Positions 8,234 to 17,870 are shown, counted from the first letter of the stretch. The stretch is DNA of 64,000 nucleotides from Paraflavisolibacter caeni (GCF_025628885.1 NZ_JAOTIF010000009.1:1-64000); one strand, 5' to 3'. A program made the numbers and translations. Notes: generated by a model not told the origin, from the sequence alone.

Positions 8234-10069
8234 ATGTGTGGAATTGTCGCCTATATCGGCCATAGAGAAGCCTACCCTGTTATATTGAAAGGATTAAAAA
8301 GACTGGAATATCGTGGATATGACAGTGCAGGCATTGCACTTTTAAACAGCGGATTGAAAGTTTATAAAAAGAAAGGAAAGGTTGCTAAACTAGAAGAATC
8401 ACTCCAGGGCAAAGACCTGCACGCTAGTATTGGTATTGGTCATACCCGTTGGGCTACCCACGGAGAACCAAGTGACCGCAACGCACACCCCCACCTGTCT
8501 TCCAGCGGACGTTTTGCAATGATCCACAATGGCATCATTGAAAACTACGCTCAACTGAAGCAAGATCTTATTAGTAAGGGATATGTTTTCCATAGTGACA
8601 CAGATACAGAAGTTCTGCTCAATTTTATAGAAGATATTCAAAAAAACAATAACTGCATCCTCGAAGAAGCTGTACGCATAGCACTGAAGAGAGTGATCGG
8701 TGCTTACGTTATTGTTTTGATCGACCAGGAAAATCCCGATACTTTGATTGCGGCCCGCAAAGGAAGTCCGTTAGTAATCGGTGTTGGAAAAAATGAGCAC
8801 TTCCTTGCCTCTGACGCCTCTCCTATTATTGAATACACCAAAGAAGTAGTGTATGTAAATGATTATGAAGTTGCCATCATCAAACCTGATGAATTGATTT
8901 TAAAAAATCTTGGTAACGAACGTCAGACACCATTCATTACCAAGTTGGATATGGAACTGGCAGCCATTGAGAAAGGTGGTTATGACCATTTCATGTTGAA
9001 AGAGATTTTTGAACAACCCCAAACCATCTACGACTGTTTACGCGGCCGCCTGGATGCCAATGCCGGAACGATCACCATGAGTGGCATTGATAAATTTGCC
9101 GAACAACTGGTCAATGCCCGTCGCATTGTAATGGTTGCATGTGGCACCAGCTGGCATGCTGGTTTGGTTGCAGAATACATTTTTGAAGAGCTCTGCCGTA
9201 CCAATGTTGAAGTTGAATACGCCTCAGAATTCCGTTATCGCAACCCTGTAGTCTGTGAGGGTGATGTGATTATCGCTATTTCGCAAAGTGGAGAAACGGC
9301 AGATACGCTGGTAGCTATTGAAACTGCGAAGACAAATGGCGCCATCATCATGGGTATTGTTAATGTTGTTGGATCGTCTATTGCCCGTGCATCACATACA
9401 GGTGCTTATACGCATGCCGGACCCGAAATTGGTGTAGCGTCTACTAAAGCTTTTACAGCTCAATTAGCGGTCCTGACCATGATCGCATTAAAGCTTGGCT
9501 ATAAAAAAGGAACACTTGATCAACAGCGTTACCTGCAGTTATTGAAGGAATTGGAATCTATTCCTGAAAAAGTTGCTGCCCTGCTGCAAAACACAGAACA
9601 CATTAAGCGCCTGGCGGAAAAGTATAAAGATTCGCAAGACTTTCTGTTCCTTGGCCGGGGTTATAACTTCCCAGTAGCACTGGAAGGTGCCCTGAAATTA
9701 AAAGAAATCTCCTATATACATGCTGAAGGATACCCTGCGGCAGAAATGAAGCATGGACCTATAGCATTGGTTGATGAAACGCTTCCTGTTGTTTTCATTG
9801 CTACCAAGGACTCTTACCATGAGAAAGTGATCAGCAACATGCAGGAGATCAAAGCCCGCAAAGGAAAAGTAATTGCAGTGATCAATGAAGGAGACGACCT
9901 AAGCGCTTCGTTAGCTGATGATGTGATTGTAGTACCAGAAGCTGATGAAATTGTAGCTCCCATGTTGAGCACAGTTCCTTTACAGCTTTTAGCATATTAT
10001 GTAGGTGTAGCTAAAGGACTGGATGTGGACAAACCACGTAATCTTGCCAAGTCAGTAACAGTAGAGTAA
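8234..10069 (+). CDS. glmS: Glutamine--fructose-6-phosphate aminotransferase (isomerizing)
   Basis: This makes glucosamine-6-phosphate from fructose-6-phosphate and glutamine, the entry to UDP-GlcNAc and cell-wall precursor synthesis. It has 611 residues, normal length. Cys2 (MCGIVAYIG) is the N-terminal glutaminase nucleophile, with GHTRWATHG and HNGIIEN further in. Two SIS sugar-isomerase domains follow, with VACGTSWHAG (about 297) and SQSGETADT (about 350), and the conserved C-terminal PRNLAKSVTVE. Start ATG follows a pair of actatta repeats. A DUF4954 gene begins 16 bp after the stop, so the two are probably co-transcribed. No ribozyme leader of the Firmicute type is seen. Confidence 0.98.
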   Translation: MCGIVAYIGHREAYPVILKGLKRLEYRGYDSAGIALLNSGLKVYKKKGKVAKLEESLQGKDLHASIGIGHTRWATHGEPSDRNAHPHLSSSGRFAMIHNGIIENYAQLKQDLISKGYVFHSDTDTEVLLNFIEDIQKNNNCILEEAVRIALKRVIGAYVIVLIDQENPDTLIAARKGSPLVIGVGKNEHFLASDASPIIEYTKEVVYVNDYEVAIIKPDELILKNLGNERQTPFITKLDMELAAIEKGGYDHFMLKEIFEQPQTIYDCLRGRLDANAGTITMSGIDKFAEQLVNARRIVMVACGTSWHAGLVAEYIFEELCRTNVEVEYASEFRYRNPVVCEGDVIIAISQSGETADTLVAIETAKTNGAIIMGIVNVVGSSIARASHTGAYTHAGPEIGVASTKAFTAQLAVLTMIALKLGYKKGTLDQQRYLQLLKELESIPEKVAALLQNTEHIKRLAEKYKDSQDFLFLGRGYNFPVALEGALKLKEISYIHAEGYPAAEMKHGPIALVDETLPVVFIATKDSYHEKVISNMQEIKARKGKVIAVINEGDDLSASLADDVIVVPEADEIVAPMLSTVPLQLLAYYVGVAKGLDVDKPRNLAKSVTVE

Positions 10070-10085
10070 AGAGGAAAAAACACCC

Positions 10086-12311
10086 ATGAATGAAATCATT
10101 AAAAGACCACTAAACGCCTTAGGATACAATTTTATAGATCCTCCATTCCTGCCTGCAGGCAAAGATGAATATCATTTACGCAACCTGCAAAACAGGAATG
10201 GTATAGAGTACCGCAACCTTACAGCCTATGAAATTGAGGCTCTGGTGCGTAATAACAATACTTCTGACGACTGGACTAAAATACTTGTATCTGATGCCTT
10301 CAACCCGGAACTGGTTAAGAACTGTAAGTTCTATGGCCTGGTGCGCATTGGAAAGCTCGAACCAGTTTACCTTGAATACCATAATGTTTGCCAACCGGTA
10401 GGACTATACAACAGTACGCTGATCAGTTGCGACTTTGGCGATAATGTGGTGATCAAGAACGTTAATTACCTGGCACATTATATCATTGGCAATGAAGCAA
10501 TCATTACCAATGTGCATGAATTGCATACGACAAGCAGGTCCAAGTTTGGAAATGGCGTCATCAAAGATGGCGAAGAAGAAGACGTAAGGATCTGGCTGGA
10601 GGTATGCAATGAGAATGGCGGCAGGAAAATCATGCCATTCAATGGTATGTTGCCTGGAGATGCATTTCTATGGTCAAAGCACAGGGATGATAAACTGCTG
10701 TTGCAAAAGTTTAAGGAATTTACAGAAAGAAGGTTTGATAAACAGAGAGGTTATTATGGAAAGATTGGTGATCGTACGGTAATCAAGAACACGAGTATCA
10801 TCAAAGATGTATGGATCGGGTGCGATGCGTATATCAAAGGTGCTAACAAGTTGAAAAACCTTACCATTAATTCTTCGCCTGAAGCACAAACACAAATAGG
10901 CGAAGGTTGTGAACTGGTGAATGGAATTATAGGCTTTGGTTGCCGCATCTTTTATGGAGTAAAGGCTGTTCGCTTTGTTATGTCCTCACATTCGCAATTG
11001 AAATATGGAGCCAGGTTGATCAATTCATACCTGGGAAATAATGCCACAATATCTTGTTGCGAGGTACTGAACTCTCTGATATATCCCGCTCATGAACAGC
11101 ACCATAACAACTCATTTTTGTGTGCAGCCTTGATCATGGGTCAAAGCAATATGGCAGCAGGTGCTACTGTTGGATCTAACCATAATAGCCGTGCTGCAGA
11201 TGGAGAGATCATTGCGGGGAGAGGATTCTGGCCCGGCCTATGCGTGAGCCTCAAACACAATTCAAAATTTGCGAGCTTTACTTTGATCGCTAAAGGAGAT
11301 TATGCTTCAGAACTAAACATCCTGCTCCCATTCAGCCTGATTAGTAATGATACCTCCAACAACCAACTAATCGTGATGCCTGCATACTGGTTCCAGTATA
11401 ATATGTATGCCCTGGCACGCAATGCGGCTAAATATATTGACCGTGACAAGCGCATCAAGAAGACGCAGCATATAGAATATGATTTCCTGGCACCCGACAG
11501 CATTAATGAAGTTTTCTCAGCACTGGATCTGCTTGAGCAATTTGTTGCCATTGCAAAAAATGGTAGTGAAATGAATGATCCTGATGATTTCATAACTGCA
11601 GTTGGAAAGAAAGTACTGGAAGAAAAGAAATTGGGTACAACAGATGTATTTGCTTTTGGATTTGAAAATGATACCCGCCCGGTGAAGGTTGTTAAAGTGC
11701 AGCAAGCTTATGATATCTATAAACAGTTGATCGTCTATTACGGAGTCAGCCAGGTTATTAGTCATATTCAAATCAATAAGATCAACTCATTTGAAAAGTT
11801 AATAGAAAGCCTGCCTGCAAAACCGAAAAGGCTCGAATGGCATAATATAGGGGGGCAATTGATCCAACAGAATGCTGTGGACTCACTACTTAGAAATATT
11901 AAGTCAGGTAGTATCAACAGTTGGGTGGAAGTACATGAATTTTACAGGAAGCACGGACAACTTTATAAGACGCAAAAGTTAGAACATGCTTTTGCATCAT
12001 TGCTGGAACTGCTCAATATTACCAGAGAACAGTTTACACCTGCATTGTTTAAAAACCTGTTGCAACAATTCCTGGAAATAAAAGAATGGATGGTTAAAAA
12101 CATTCACGACTCCAGGGCAAAGGATTACCAGAACGAGTTTAAGAAAATGGTTTACGACAACCCAAAAGAAATGGATGAAGTGATAGGAGCATTGGAAGAT
12201 AATGTGTTTATCCAGCAGCAAACTGAAGAACTGGACACTTTAAAAATTACAGTAGAAAGTATCCTGGAGAGATTTCAGCTTTTGGAAGTAACTACAGATT
12301 TACCGAATTAA
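10086..12311 (+). CDS. DUF4954 family protein (left-handed beta-helix, nucleotidyltransferase-like)
   Basis: The 741-residue cytoplasmic protein is of a type found mainly in Bacteroidota. Residues about 70-450 show the irregular hexapeptide-like pattern (for example IGEGCELVNGIIGFGCRIF and VIKNTSIIKDVWIGCDAYIK) expected of a left-handed parallel beta-helix, as in sugar-nucleotide acetyl- and nucleotidyltransferases. The C-terminal ~250 residues are predicted alpha-helical. The gene starts 16 bp after glmS in the same direction and ends at a clear terminator, so it may work on amino-sugar metabolism together with GlmS. That link is inference from position and fold; the biochemical role is not established. 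Confidence 0.8.
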   Translation: MNEIIKRPLNALGYNFIDPPFLPAGKDEYHLRNLQNRNGIEYRNLTAYEIEALVRNNNTSDDWTKILVSDAFNPELVKNCKFYGLVRIGKLEPVYLEYHNVCQPVGLYNSTLISCDFGDNVVIKNVNYLAHYIIGNEAIITNVHELHTTSRSKFGNGVIKDGEEEDVRIWLEVCNENGGRKIMPFNGMLPGDAFLWSKHRDDKLLLQKFKEFTERRFDKQRGYYGKIGDRTVIKNTSIIKDVWIGCDAYIKGANKLKNLTINSSPEAQTQIGEGCELVNGIIGFGCRIFYGVKAVRFVMSSHSQLKYGARLINSYLGNNATISCCEVLNSLIYPAHEQHHNNSFLCAALIMGQSNMAAGATVGSNHNSRAADGEIIAGRGFWPGLCVSLKHNSKFASFTLIAKGDYASELNILLPFSLISNDTSNNQLIVMPAYWFQYNMYALARNAAKYIDRDKRIKKTQHIEYDFLAPDSINEVFSALDLLEQFVAIAKNGSEMNDPDDFITAVGKKVLEEKKLGTTDVFAFGFENDTRPVKVVKVQQAYDIYKQLIVYYGVSQVISHIQINKINSFEKLIESLPAKPKRLEWHNIGGQLIQQNAVDSLLRNIKSGSINSWVEVHEFYRKHGQLYKTQKLEHAFASLLELLNITREQFTPALFKNLLQQFLEIKEWMVKNIHDSRAKDYQNEFKKMVYDNPKEMDEVIGALEDNVFIQQQTEELDTLKITVESILERFQLLEVTTDLPN

Positions 12312-12360
12312 CAGAAACCTTGGTTGAATTCGATAATAATAAGATTTCAAGGATTTTTAG

Positions 12361-12399
12361 AAAGGCGCTTTATTAGGAAATAAGGTGCCTTTCTTTTTT
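12361..12399 (+). terminator. Rho-independent terminator of glmS-DUF4954 unit
   Basis: A stem formed by aaaggcgctttatt and aataaggtgccttt (one G-U type mismatch pair and one wobble) is followed by ctttttta. It lies 50 bp after the DUF4954 stop codon. Confidence 0.75.
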
Positions 12400-12456
12400 A
12401 ATAGAATCCAAATATTCCATTAATAATCTTGCAAATTTTCAGCCCGATACTGGATA

Positions 12457-12489
12457 ATAAAAAATCCCTCGCGCTTTCAGCGGGAGGGA
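12457..12489 (-). terminator. Terminator of the DTAA-repeat lipoprotein gene
   Basis: On the minus strand a stem of tccctc-cgc and gcg-gaggga around a short loop is followed by a T-rich tract (attttttatt). It lies 32 bp downstream of the stop at 12522. Confidence 0.7.
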
Positions 12490-12521
12490 CCTTCTTGCAA
12501 GAAGTAATATCTTATAATTAC

Positions 12522-12725
12522 TTATTTGTGAGCAGCAGTATCAACTTTAGCAGCAGTATCAACAGCAGCAGCAGTAGTATCAACACTTACAGCAGCAGTA
12601 TCAACAACAGTAGTAGCAGTGTCAACAGTAGCAGCAGTATCAGTTGTTGCTTCAGTTGATTCAGAAGAGTTGTTACAAGCTACTAATGCACCTGCGATAG
12701 CGAATACAGCGAAAAACTTTTTCAT
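12522..12725 (-). CDS. Small lipoprotein with DTAA/VDTA repeats
   Basis: Sixty-seven residues from the ATG at 12725. Residues 1-17 are a lipoprotein signal (MKKFFAVFAIAGALVAC, lipobox LVAC). The mature part has NNSSES followed by about ten degenerate copies of D-T-A-A or V-D-T, encoded by near-identical agcagcagtatcaac units. Such Thr/Ala/Asp-rich tails are expected to be disordered and anchored in a membrane. It has its own good promoter (12756-12786) and terminator, so it is likely a real and well expressed monocistronic gene. No function is known. An upstream in-frame start would add eleven residues but overlaps the spacer to the promoter. Confidence 0.8.
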   Translation of the reverse strand: MKKFFAVFAIAGALVACNNSSESTEATTDTAATVDTATTVVDTAAVSVDTTAAAVDTAAKVDTAAHK

Positions 12726-12755
12726 AGTACTTTTTATTTTGTTTTTTAACGGCTG

Positions 12756-12786
12756 CAAAGGTATAAGCTGTCAGGAAAAAAACAAA
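12756..12786 (-). promoter_or_regulatory. Bacteroidota-type promoter of the DTAA lipoprotein
   Basis: Read on the minus strand it is TTTG (12786-12783), a spacer of 19 nt counted from TTG, then TACCTTTG (12763-12756). This fits the primary-sigma consensus TTTG-N19-TAnnTTTG. The expected transcript start is about 20-25 nt before the ATG. Confidence 0.7.
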
Positions 12787-12833
12787 TCTTAATTAAAGTT
12801 TTTTATTTATAGTTTTTTGTTTATAACGATCAT

Positions 12834-14141
12834 TTACTTTTTTCTAAAGAAAACACGTACAGGCACACCTGTAAAATCAAAGTTTTGGCGCAATTGATTC
12901 TCGAGATAGTTTTTATACGGTTGCTTGATATCATCAGGGAAGTTGCAGAAAAAAGCAAATGAAGGCACAACTGTTGGCAGTTGCGTTACATACTTGATTT
13001 TTACAGGATTTCCACGAACCACAGGCGGGTGATAGGCTTCAATAGCCTTTAGCATTACTTCGTTCAATGTCGATGTGGAAATCTTCTTCTTCCTGTTTTC
13101 AAATACCTGCAGGGCTACTTCAATTACTTTGAATATCCTTGTTTTCTCTTTAGCAGAAATAAAAATTACTGGTACATCAGTGAAAGGGGCAAGGCGTTGT
13201 TTCAATACTTTTTCATAATCCCTGGCAGTATTGGTCTGTTTTTCTACCAGGTCCCATTTATTTACTAATACAACAAGGCCCTTACCTTTACGTGCAGCCA
13301 GGCTAAAAATGCTTAAATCCTGGGCTGTGATGCCTTTTTCAGCATCAAGCATTAAAAGACAGACATCAGCTTCGTCAACAGCCTTAATAGCACGGATAAC
13401 TGAATAGAACTCCAGGTCTTCATGCACTTTAGTTTTGCGGCGAATACCAGCTGTATCGATCAGGATAAAATCTTTTTGAAAAAGACTATACCGGGTATGT
13501 ATCGTATCCCTGGTTGTACCCGCAATATCGCTTACGATGGTACGCTCAGCACCAATGAGTGAATTCAGTAACGATGATTTACCCACATTTGGCTGACCAA
13601 TAATGGCGAACTTTGGCAAATGCTCTTTCTCATCCTCTTCTGGTTCTTCTTGGATCAAAGCAGTAACATCATCCAGCAAGTCGCCTGTTCCGCTACCACT
13701 TATTGACGCAATAAAGTATACCTTTTCAAATCCAAGACTGTAAAATTCAGCAGCCTCCAATAAACGCTGGTTATTGTCTACTTTGTTCACAACAAGAAAT
13801 ACAGGTTTGGTTGACCGGCGCAATAGATCCGCCATAGAATCATCCAGGTCTGTAATGCCTGTTGTAGCATCGGTCAAAAATAAAATAGCGCTGGATTCAT
13901 CAATGGCTATTTGCACCTGCTTGCGTATTTCACGCTCGAACACATCTTCTGAGTCAGGAACAAATCCTCCGGTATCTATGACGTCGAAGGTTTTACCCCC
14001 CCACTCTGCTATACCATACTGGCGGTCTCTTGTTACACCAGGTATGTCTTCCACTATGGCCTTCCGCTGCTCCAGCAAGCGGTTAAAAAAAGTGCTTTTT
14101 CCCACATTTGGCCTTCCAACAATGGCTACTGTAAAACCCAT
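12834..14141 (-). CDS. der: Ribosome assembly GTPase Der (EngA)
   Basis: The 435-residue double GTPase acts in 50S subunit maturation. GTPase domain 1 has GRPNVGKST (about 8-16), DTGG and NKVD. GTPase domain 2 has GQPNVGKSS (about 180-188), DTAG and NKWD. The C-terminal KH-like domain follows (about 350-435, ending FTGVPVRVFFRKK). Length and domain order are standard. ATG at 14141 is used. It lies 35 bp downstream of era on the same strand, so the two assembly GTPases are probably one transcription unit. No oddity seen. Confidence 0.97.
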   Translation of the reverse strand: MGFTVAIVGRPNVGKSTFFNRLLEQRKAIVEDIPGVTRDRQYGIAEWGGKTFDVIDTGGFVPDSEDVFEREIRKQVQIAIDESSAILFLTDATTGITDLDDSMADLLRRSTKPVFLVVNKVDNNQRLLEAAEFYSLGFEKVYFIASISGSGTGDLLDDVTALIQEEPEEDEKEHLPKFAIIGQPNVGKSSLLNSLIGAERTIVSDIAGTTRDTIHTRYSLFQKDFILIDTAGIRRKTKVHEDLEFYSVIRAIKAVDEADVCLLMLDAEKGITAQDLSIFSLAARKGKGLVVLVNKWDLVEKQTNTARDYEKVLKQRLAPFTDVPVIFISAKEKTRIFKVIEVALQVFENRKKKISTSTLNEVMLKAIEAYHPPVVRGNPVKIKYVTQLPTVVPSFAFFCNFPDDIKQPYKNYLENQLRQNFDFTGVPVRVFFRKK

Positions 14142-14176
14142 TCTATTTTACGTTTTGTATTTTAATTTCTAATTAT

Positions 14177-15046
14177 TTATTGATATCCATATTCCTTTAA
14201 AAACAGATCATTTTCTCTCCACTTAGGACGAACTTTCACGTGCAGTTCAAGAAAAACCTTACTAGCAAGGAACTTTTCAATATCTTTTCTTGCCTCCGTA
14301 CCTATTTTCTTAATCATTTTTCCTCCTTCCCCGATAATGATCGACTTTTGAGTTTCCCGCTGTACTATGATGTCGGCACCAATCTTTATTAAAGTAGATT
14401 TATGCTTGAATTCCCGAACAACTACTGTAGTATGATAGGGAATTTCTTCTTCAAACAAATCATATATTTTTTCCCTGATCAACTCCGCTACAAAGAAGCG
14501 CTCTGACAGATCTGTAATTTCATCTTCTGCAAAAAAAGGCTCACCCTCAGGCAACTTTTGTGCAACCTTTTTTAACATCTCTTTTACCTCTACCCCATTT
14601 AATGCAGAAAGAGAGATGAGCTCAGAGCAGTAAGGCTTAGCCTTAAAGAAGGTTACAGCGTTTTCTATTCTTTCTTTTGATGCAGTATCCGTTTTGTTAA
14701 TGATAACAATACATGGAACTTTTAATTTCAGGGAGCTGAATATGGCATCACACTCTTCCCAATTGTCCTTTACATCTACAAGCAGTAAAGCAACGTCAGC
14801 ATCTTCCAGGGAGCTTTTAACTGCCTGCATCATCCTTTCATGAAGCTTGTATTTTGGTTCAATGATCCCGGGAGTATCCGAAAAAATCATTTGGTAATCA
14901 TGCTCAGTAAGGATTCCTTTGATACGGTGCCTGGTAGTTTGCACTTTAGGCGACACAATAGCGAGCTTTTCACCCATGATGGCATTGAGCAAGGTACTTT
15001 TCCCTGCATTAGGCCTTCCGAAAATGTTTACAAAACCTGTCTTCAC
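14177..15046 (-). CDS. era: GTPase Era
   Basis: The 289-residue GTPase binds 16S rRNA near its 3' end during 30S assembly. The G domain carries GRPNAGKST (about 10-18), DTPGI (about 57) and NKTD (about 117). The C-terminal KH domain includes IIIGEGGKMIKKIG (about 237-250). The only plausible start in frame is GTG at 15046, as the reading gives MKTGFVNIFG directly before the Walker A motif. It is the first gene of an era-der pair and is divergent from the initiator tRNA gene. Confidence 0.97.
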   Translation of the reverse strand: MKTGFVNIFGRPNAGKSTLLNAIMGEKLAIVSPKVQTTRHRIKGILTEHDYQMIFSDTPGIIEPKYKLHERMMQAVKSSLEDADVALLLVDVKDNWEECDAIFSSLKLKVPCIVIINKTDTASKERIENAVTFFKAKPYCSELISLSALNGVEVKEMLKKVAQKLPEGEPFFAEDEITDLSERFFVAELIREKIYDLFEEEIPYHTTVVVREFKHKSTLIKIGADIIVQRETQKSIIIGEGGKMIKKIGTEARKDIEKFLASKVFLELHVKVRPKWRENDLFLKEYGYQ

Positions 15047-15087
15047 TTGTTTAAAATATTTTGCAAATGTAGAATATTAAAAATTGT

Positions 15088-15118
15088 TTGGCCAGTAATG
15101 TATAAGCTCTTATATTTG
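15088..15118 (+). promoter_or_regulatory. Promoter of initiator tRNA
   Basis: TTG (15088-15090, within TTTG), a 20-nt spacer and TATATTTG (15111-15118) fit the Bacteroidota consensus. The tRNA begins 45 nt further on. The downstream sequence TTTGCACTCC is shared with the tRNA-Gln promoter at 58118. Confidence 0.7.
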
Positions 15119-15163
15119 CACTCCAATCGCAAACAAACAGTTCTTTAAATAAAAATATTACAT

Positions 15164-15235
<72 letters not shown>

Positions 15236-15242
15236 CTAAGGT

Positions 15243-15272
15243 CCTTCCCGTTTTTTCGGGAGGGATTTTTTG
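15243..15272 (+). terminator. Terminator after initiator tRNA
   Basis: Stem ccttcccg/cgggaggg around tttttt is followed by attttttg, starting 7 nt after the tRNA 3' end. Confidence 0.8.
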
Positions 15273-15375
15273 TTTGTAGCCATTCCCAAATGAAATCAAA
15301 AAAATAGCTGCAAATCTTTTTACAAGAATGCAGCTAGTCCTTGCTTCTTATTTTTTAGCATAGTCTTTCCAAATA

Positions 15376-15825
15376 TTAACGACTTTTTTTCGCTGTGGCA
15401 ACGGAAAAATCTTTCGCATTGGTCAGGTCCTTCTTCTCTATCACCTCATACAACTTTTTAACAAACGGTTCATATACAACAAATGTATCGGGCTTCACAA
15501 TATAATCAGAAGCACCCAGGGCTAAACATTTGTCTATAGTAGATTTTGTTGACGAGGTTGAGGTAATGATCACGGGAATATGTGCATAGTTTGGATTGCC
15601 TTTAATATCTTCAATAACATCATATCCATTCCTACCCGGCATATTAAGGTCAGATAAAATGACATCAGGTAATGGTGATTTATTTCCTTCTAACCACTCT
15701 AATAATTCATCCCCATTTTTTAATTGTGCGACTATATCGAATAAGCCAACAGCATCGAATCCCTCTTTCATAAAGAGTTGCTCATCTTCATCATTCTCAA
15801 CAATAATAATTTTAAACTTTTTCAT
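15376..15825 (-). CDS. Single-domain response regulator (CheY-like)
   Basis: The 149-residue receiver has no output domain. The acidic pair is in VENDEDE (about 9-15), the phosphoacceptor is Asp59 in ILSDLNMPGRNG, a Thr/Ser switch region lies at ITSTSS (about 87-92), and the conserved Lys111 is in DYIVKP. The start codon lies inside the 3' end of the sensor kinase gene (14-nt overlap), so the two are translationally coupled and probably form a pair. Receivers of this type in Bacteroidota often pass phosphate to or titrate a kinase rather than bind DNA; that is inference here. Confidence 0.92.
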   Translation of the reverse strand: MKKFKIIIVENDEDEQLFMKEGFDAVGLFDIVAQLKNGDELLEWLEGNKSPLPDVILSDLNMPGRNGYDVIEDIKGNPNYAHIPVIITSTSSTKSTIDKCLALGASDYIVKPDTFVVYEPFVKKLYEVIEKKDLTNAKDFSVATAKKSR

Positions 15826-17734
15826 TATAGGGTAATGTCTCTTGAGTTTCTTCGTTCAAAGTAAAATAAAAAGTAGTGCCCTGGCCCAGCTTAGATTCGG
15901 GCCAAATTCTTCCATGGTGCCTGTCTACAACTTTCTTGCAAATAGCCAACCCGATCCCTGTGCCAGGATAGTCTTTTTTTGTATTTAATCGTCGGAAGAT
16001 TTCAAAAACCTTTTTAAGATCAGCTTCAGCAATACCTATTCCATTGTCAGATACCGCAAACTTTACGTGCCCATTTTCTTTACTGCATTTTATCCTGATC
16101 TGGGGATTTTCGGCTTCCGTAAATTTCATTGCATTACTCAGCAAATTCTGAACCAGTTGTACTAGTTGCACACGGTCGCCTTTTATAGTTTCTACTTCAC
16201 TTTCAACAGTTATCTGCGTTTTACTAGCCTCAACCGATGCCTTTATATTTTGCAAAGCATCATTCACCAACTCCTTTACATTGATAATCTCTTTAAGTGG
16301 TTCAATTTTATTTAATTGGGAATATTGAAGTAGATTCTGAATGAGCTCTCTCATACGTGTGGCAGCATTGATGGATTTAGTGATAAAAATGCTTAAATCT
16401 TCATACTGCCCATTGCTCAATTTCATCTCGATCAGCTGTAAAAAACTTTTAATCGTCCTGATCGGCTCCTGGAGATCGTGAGATACAATAGAAGTAAACT
16501 GCTCTAGTTCATTGTTAGTTGAAGACAACTGTACATTTTTCAATTTTAGTTCATCCGACAACAGGCGATATTTTTCATAGCTTTCTCTCAATGCCCGCTC
16601 AGTTTCCTTTCGCTCAGTCAGGTCCTTGGTTACTTTCGAATAACCGATCAGGATACCGTCGTTATTATAAACTGCCGTAATCACAATATTAGCCCAAAAG
16701 CGACTACCATCCTTCTTTAGCCTCCACCCCTCCTCTTCATATTTACCCGTTTCTCTGGCAATTTTTAATTCATTTGCAGGCTTTCCACTAATAATATCCT
16801 CTTCCGGATAGAAAATAGAAAAATATTTCCCAATGATCTCACTAGCAGTATATCCCTTGATCCTTTTGGCACCTTCATTCCAACTTACGATTCTTCCTTT
16901 TTCATCCAGCATAAAGATACCATAGTCAATCACCTGTTCTACTAATAAACGGTAACGCTCTTCGCTTTGACGGAGAGCCTCTTCAGCCTCTTTACGTTCA
17001 GAAAGATCACGGGTCACTTTTGAAAAGCCTATTAGTTTATTTAGCTCATTGTATAATGCAGTGATCACAACACTTACCCAGAAAAGTGACCCATTCTTTC
17101 GCACTCTCCAGCCTTCTTCTTCATATTTCCCAGTTTCAATAGCTGTTCTAAGTGCCCGCTCAGGCTTTTTGCTTTGGATATCTTCAGCCGTGTAAAAAAT
17201 TGAAAAATGTTTGCCAATGATCTCATTGGTAGAATACCCTTTGATTCGTTTGGCTCCCTCATTCCAAGAGACAATGTACCCTTCTGTATTGAGGAAAAAT
17301 ATGGCATACTCCTTTACACCTTCAACCATCAAACGATAACGTTCCTCATTTTCCAGGAGTTCAAGTTCGAACTTCTTTTTTTCAGTAATATCACGAAGAA
17401 TCAGACTGTACCCAATTAAGGAATTTTGTCCTTCATAAAGAGGAGCCAACTTCATTTCTGTCCAAAAAAAGGTCTTATTTTTTCTTCTTTTCCATCCTTC
17501 AGAAACATATTCCCCTTTCTTTAAAGCAACACTAAGCTCATACTCCAATTTTATAGAATTACTACTATGGTCATCGTTATATAGTAAGTGGATGGGCTGA
17601 TTCATTAACTCTCTATTAGAATAGCCGGTCAGCCTTGCTGCTGCAAGATTTGAGTACTTGATATATCCATCCTTGTCCAGCATGAATACAGCTTCACTAA
17701 GCTCCTGAAGTAATGCCTGGAGATTTGTTAACAT
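15812..17734 (-). CDS. Soluble PAS-PAS-PAS sensor histidine kinase
   Basis: The 640-residue protein has no signal peptide or membrane helix, so it is likely a cytoplasmic sensor. Three PAS/PAC units occupy about 1-125, 126-255 and 256-390. The second and third are close duplicates (both contain VSWNEGAKRIKGY and GKYEEEGWR). A HisKA domain follows with His419 in SHDLQEP, the signature of the phytochrome-type HPK subgroup. The HATPase has the N box NLLSNAMKF, DNGIGI and GTGIGLAICKK. No Cys or His typical of a bilin or haem pocket was identified, so the ligand is unknown. It overlaps the response regulator gene downstream. Confidence 0.93.
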   Translation of the reverse strand: MLTNLQALLQELSEAVFMLDKDGYIKYSNLAAARLTGYSNRELMNQPIHLLYNDDHSSNSIKLEYELSVALKKGEYVSEGWKRRKNKTFFWTEMKLAPLYEGQNSLIGYSLILRDITEKKKFELELLENEERYRLMVEGVKEYAIFFLNTEGYIVSWNEGAKRIKGYSTNEIIGKHFSIFYTAEDIQSKKPERALRTAIETGKYEEEGWRVRKNGSLFWVSVVITALYNELNKLIGFSKVTRDLSERKEAEEALRQSEERYRLLVEQVIDYGIFMLDEKGRIVSWNEGAKRIKGYTASEIIGKYFSIFYPEEDIISGKPANELKIARETGKYEEEGWRLKKDGSRFWANIVITAVYNNDGILIGYSKVTKDLTERKETERALRESYEKYRLLSDELKLKNVQLSSTNNELEQFTSIVSHDLQEPIRTIKSFLQLIEMKLSNGQYEDLSIFITKSINAATRMRELIQNLLQYSQLNKIEPLKEIINVKELVNDALQNIKASVEASKTQITVESEVETIKGDRVQLVQLVQNLLSNAMKFTEAENPQIRIKCSKENGHVKFAVSDNGIGIAEADLKKVFEIFRRLNTKKDYPGTGIGLAICKKVVDRHHGRIWPESKLGQGTTFYFTLNEETQETLPYNEKV

Positions 17735-17870
17735 AGTTAAGGATAAACACTACTTTATATAATTTTTGCCATGTAAAGATAATTGATCAATAAAATACCT
17801 GGATAATTGAAATGACCATTGATGATCAAGTAAATATAAAGACCAATTTAGATATGGGCAAACTGATACA

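Noticed and set aside
12531-12650. Repeated agcagcagtatcaac units considered as a CRISPR or intergenic tandem repeat
   Set aside because: The units lie in frame inside the DTAA lipoprotein gene and have no spacers.
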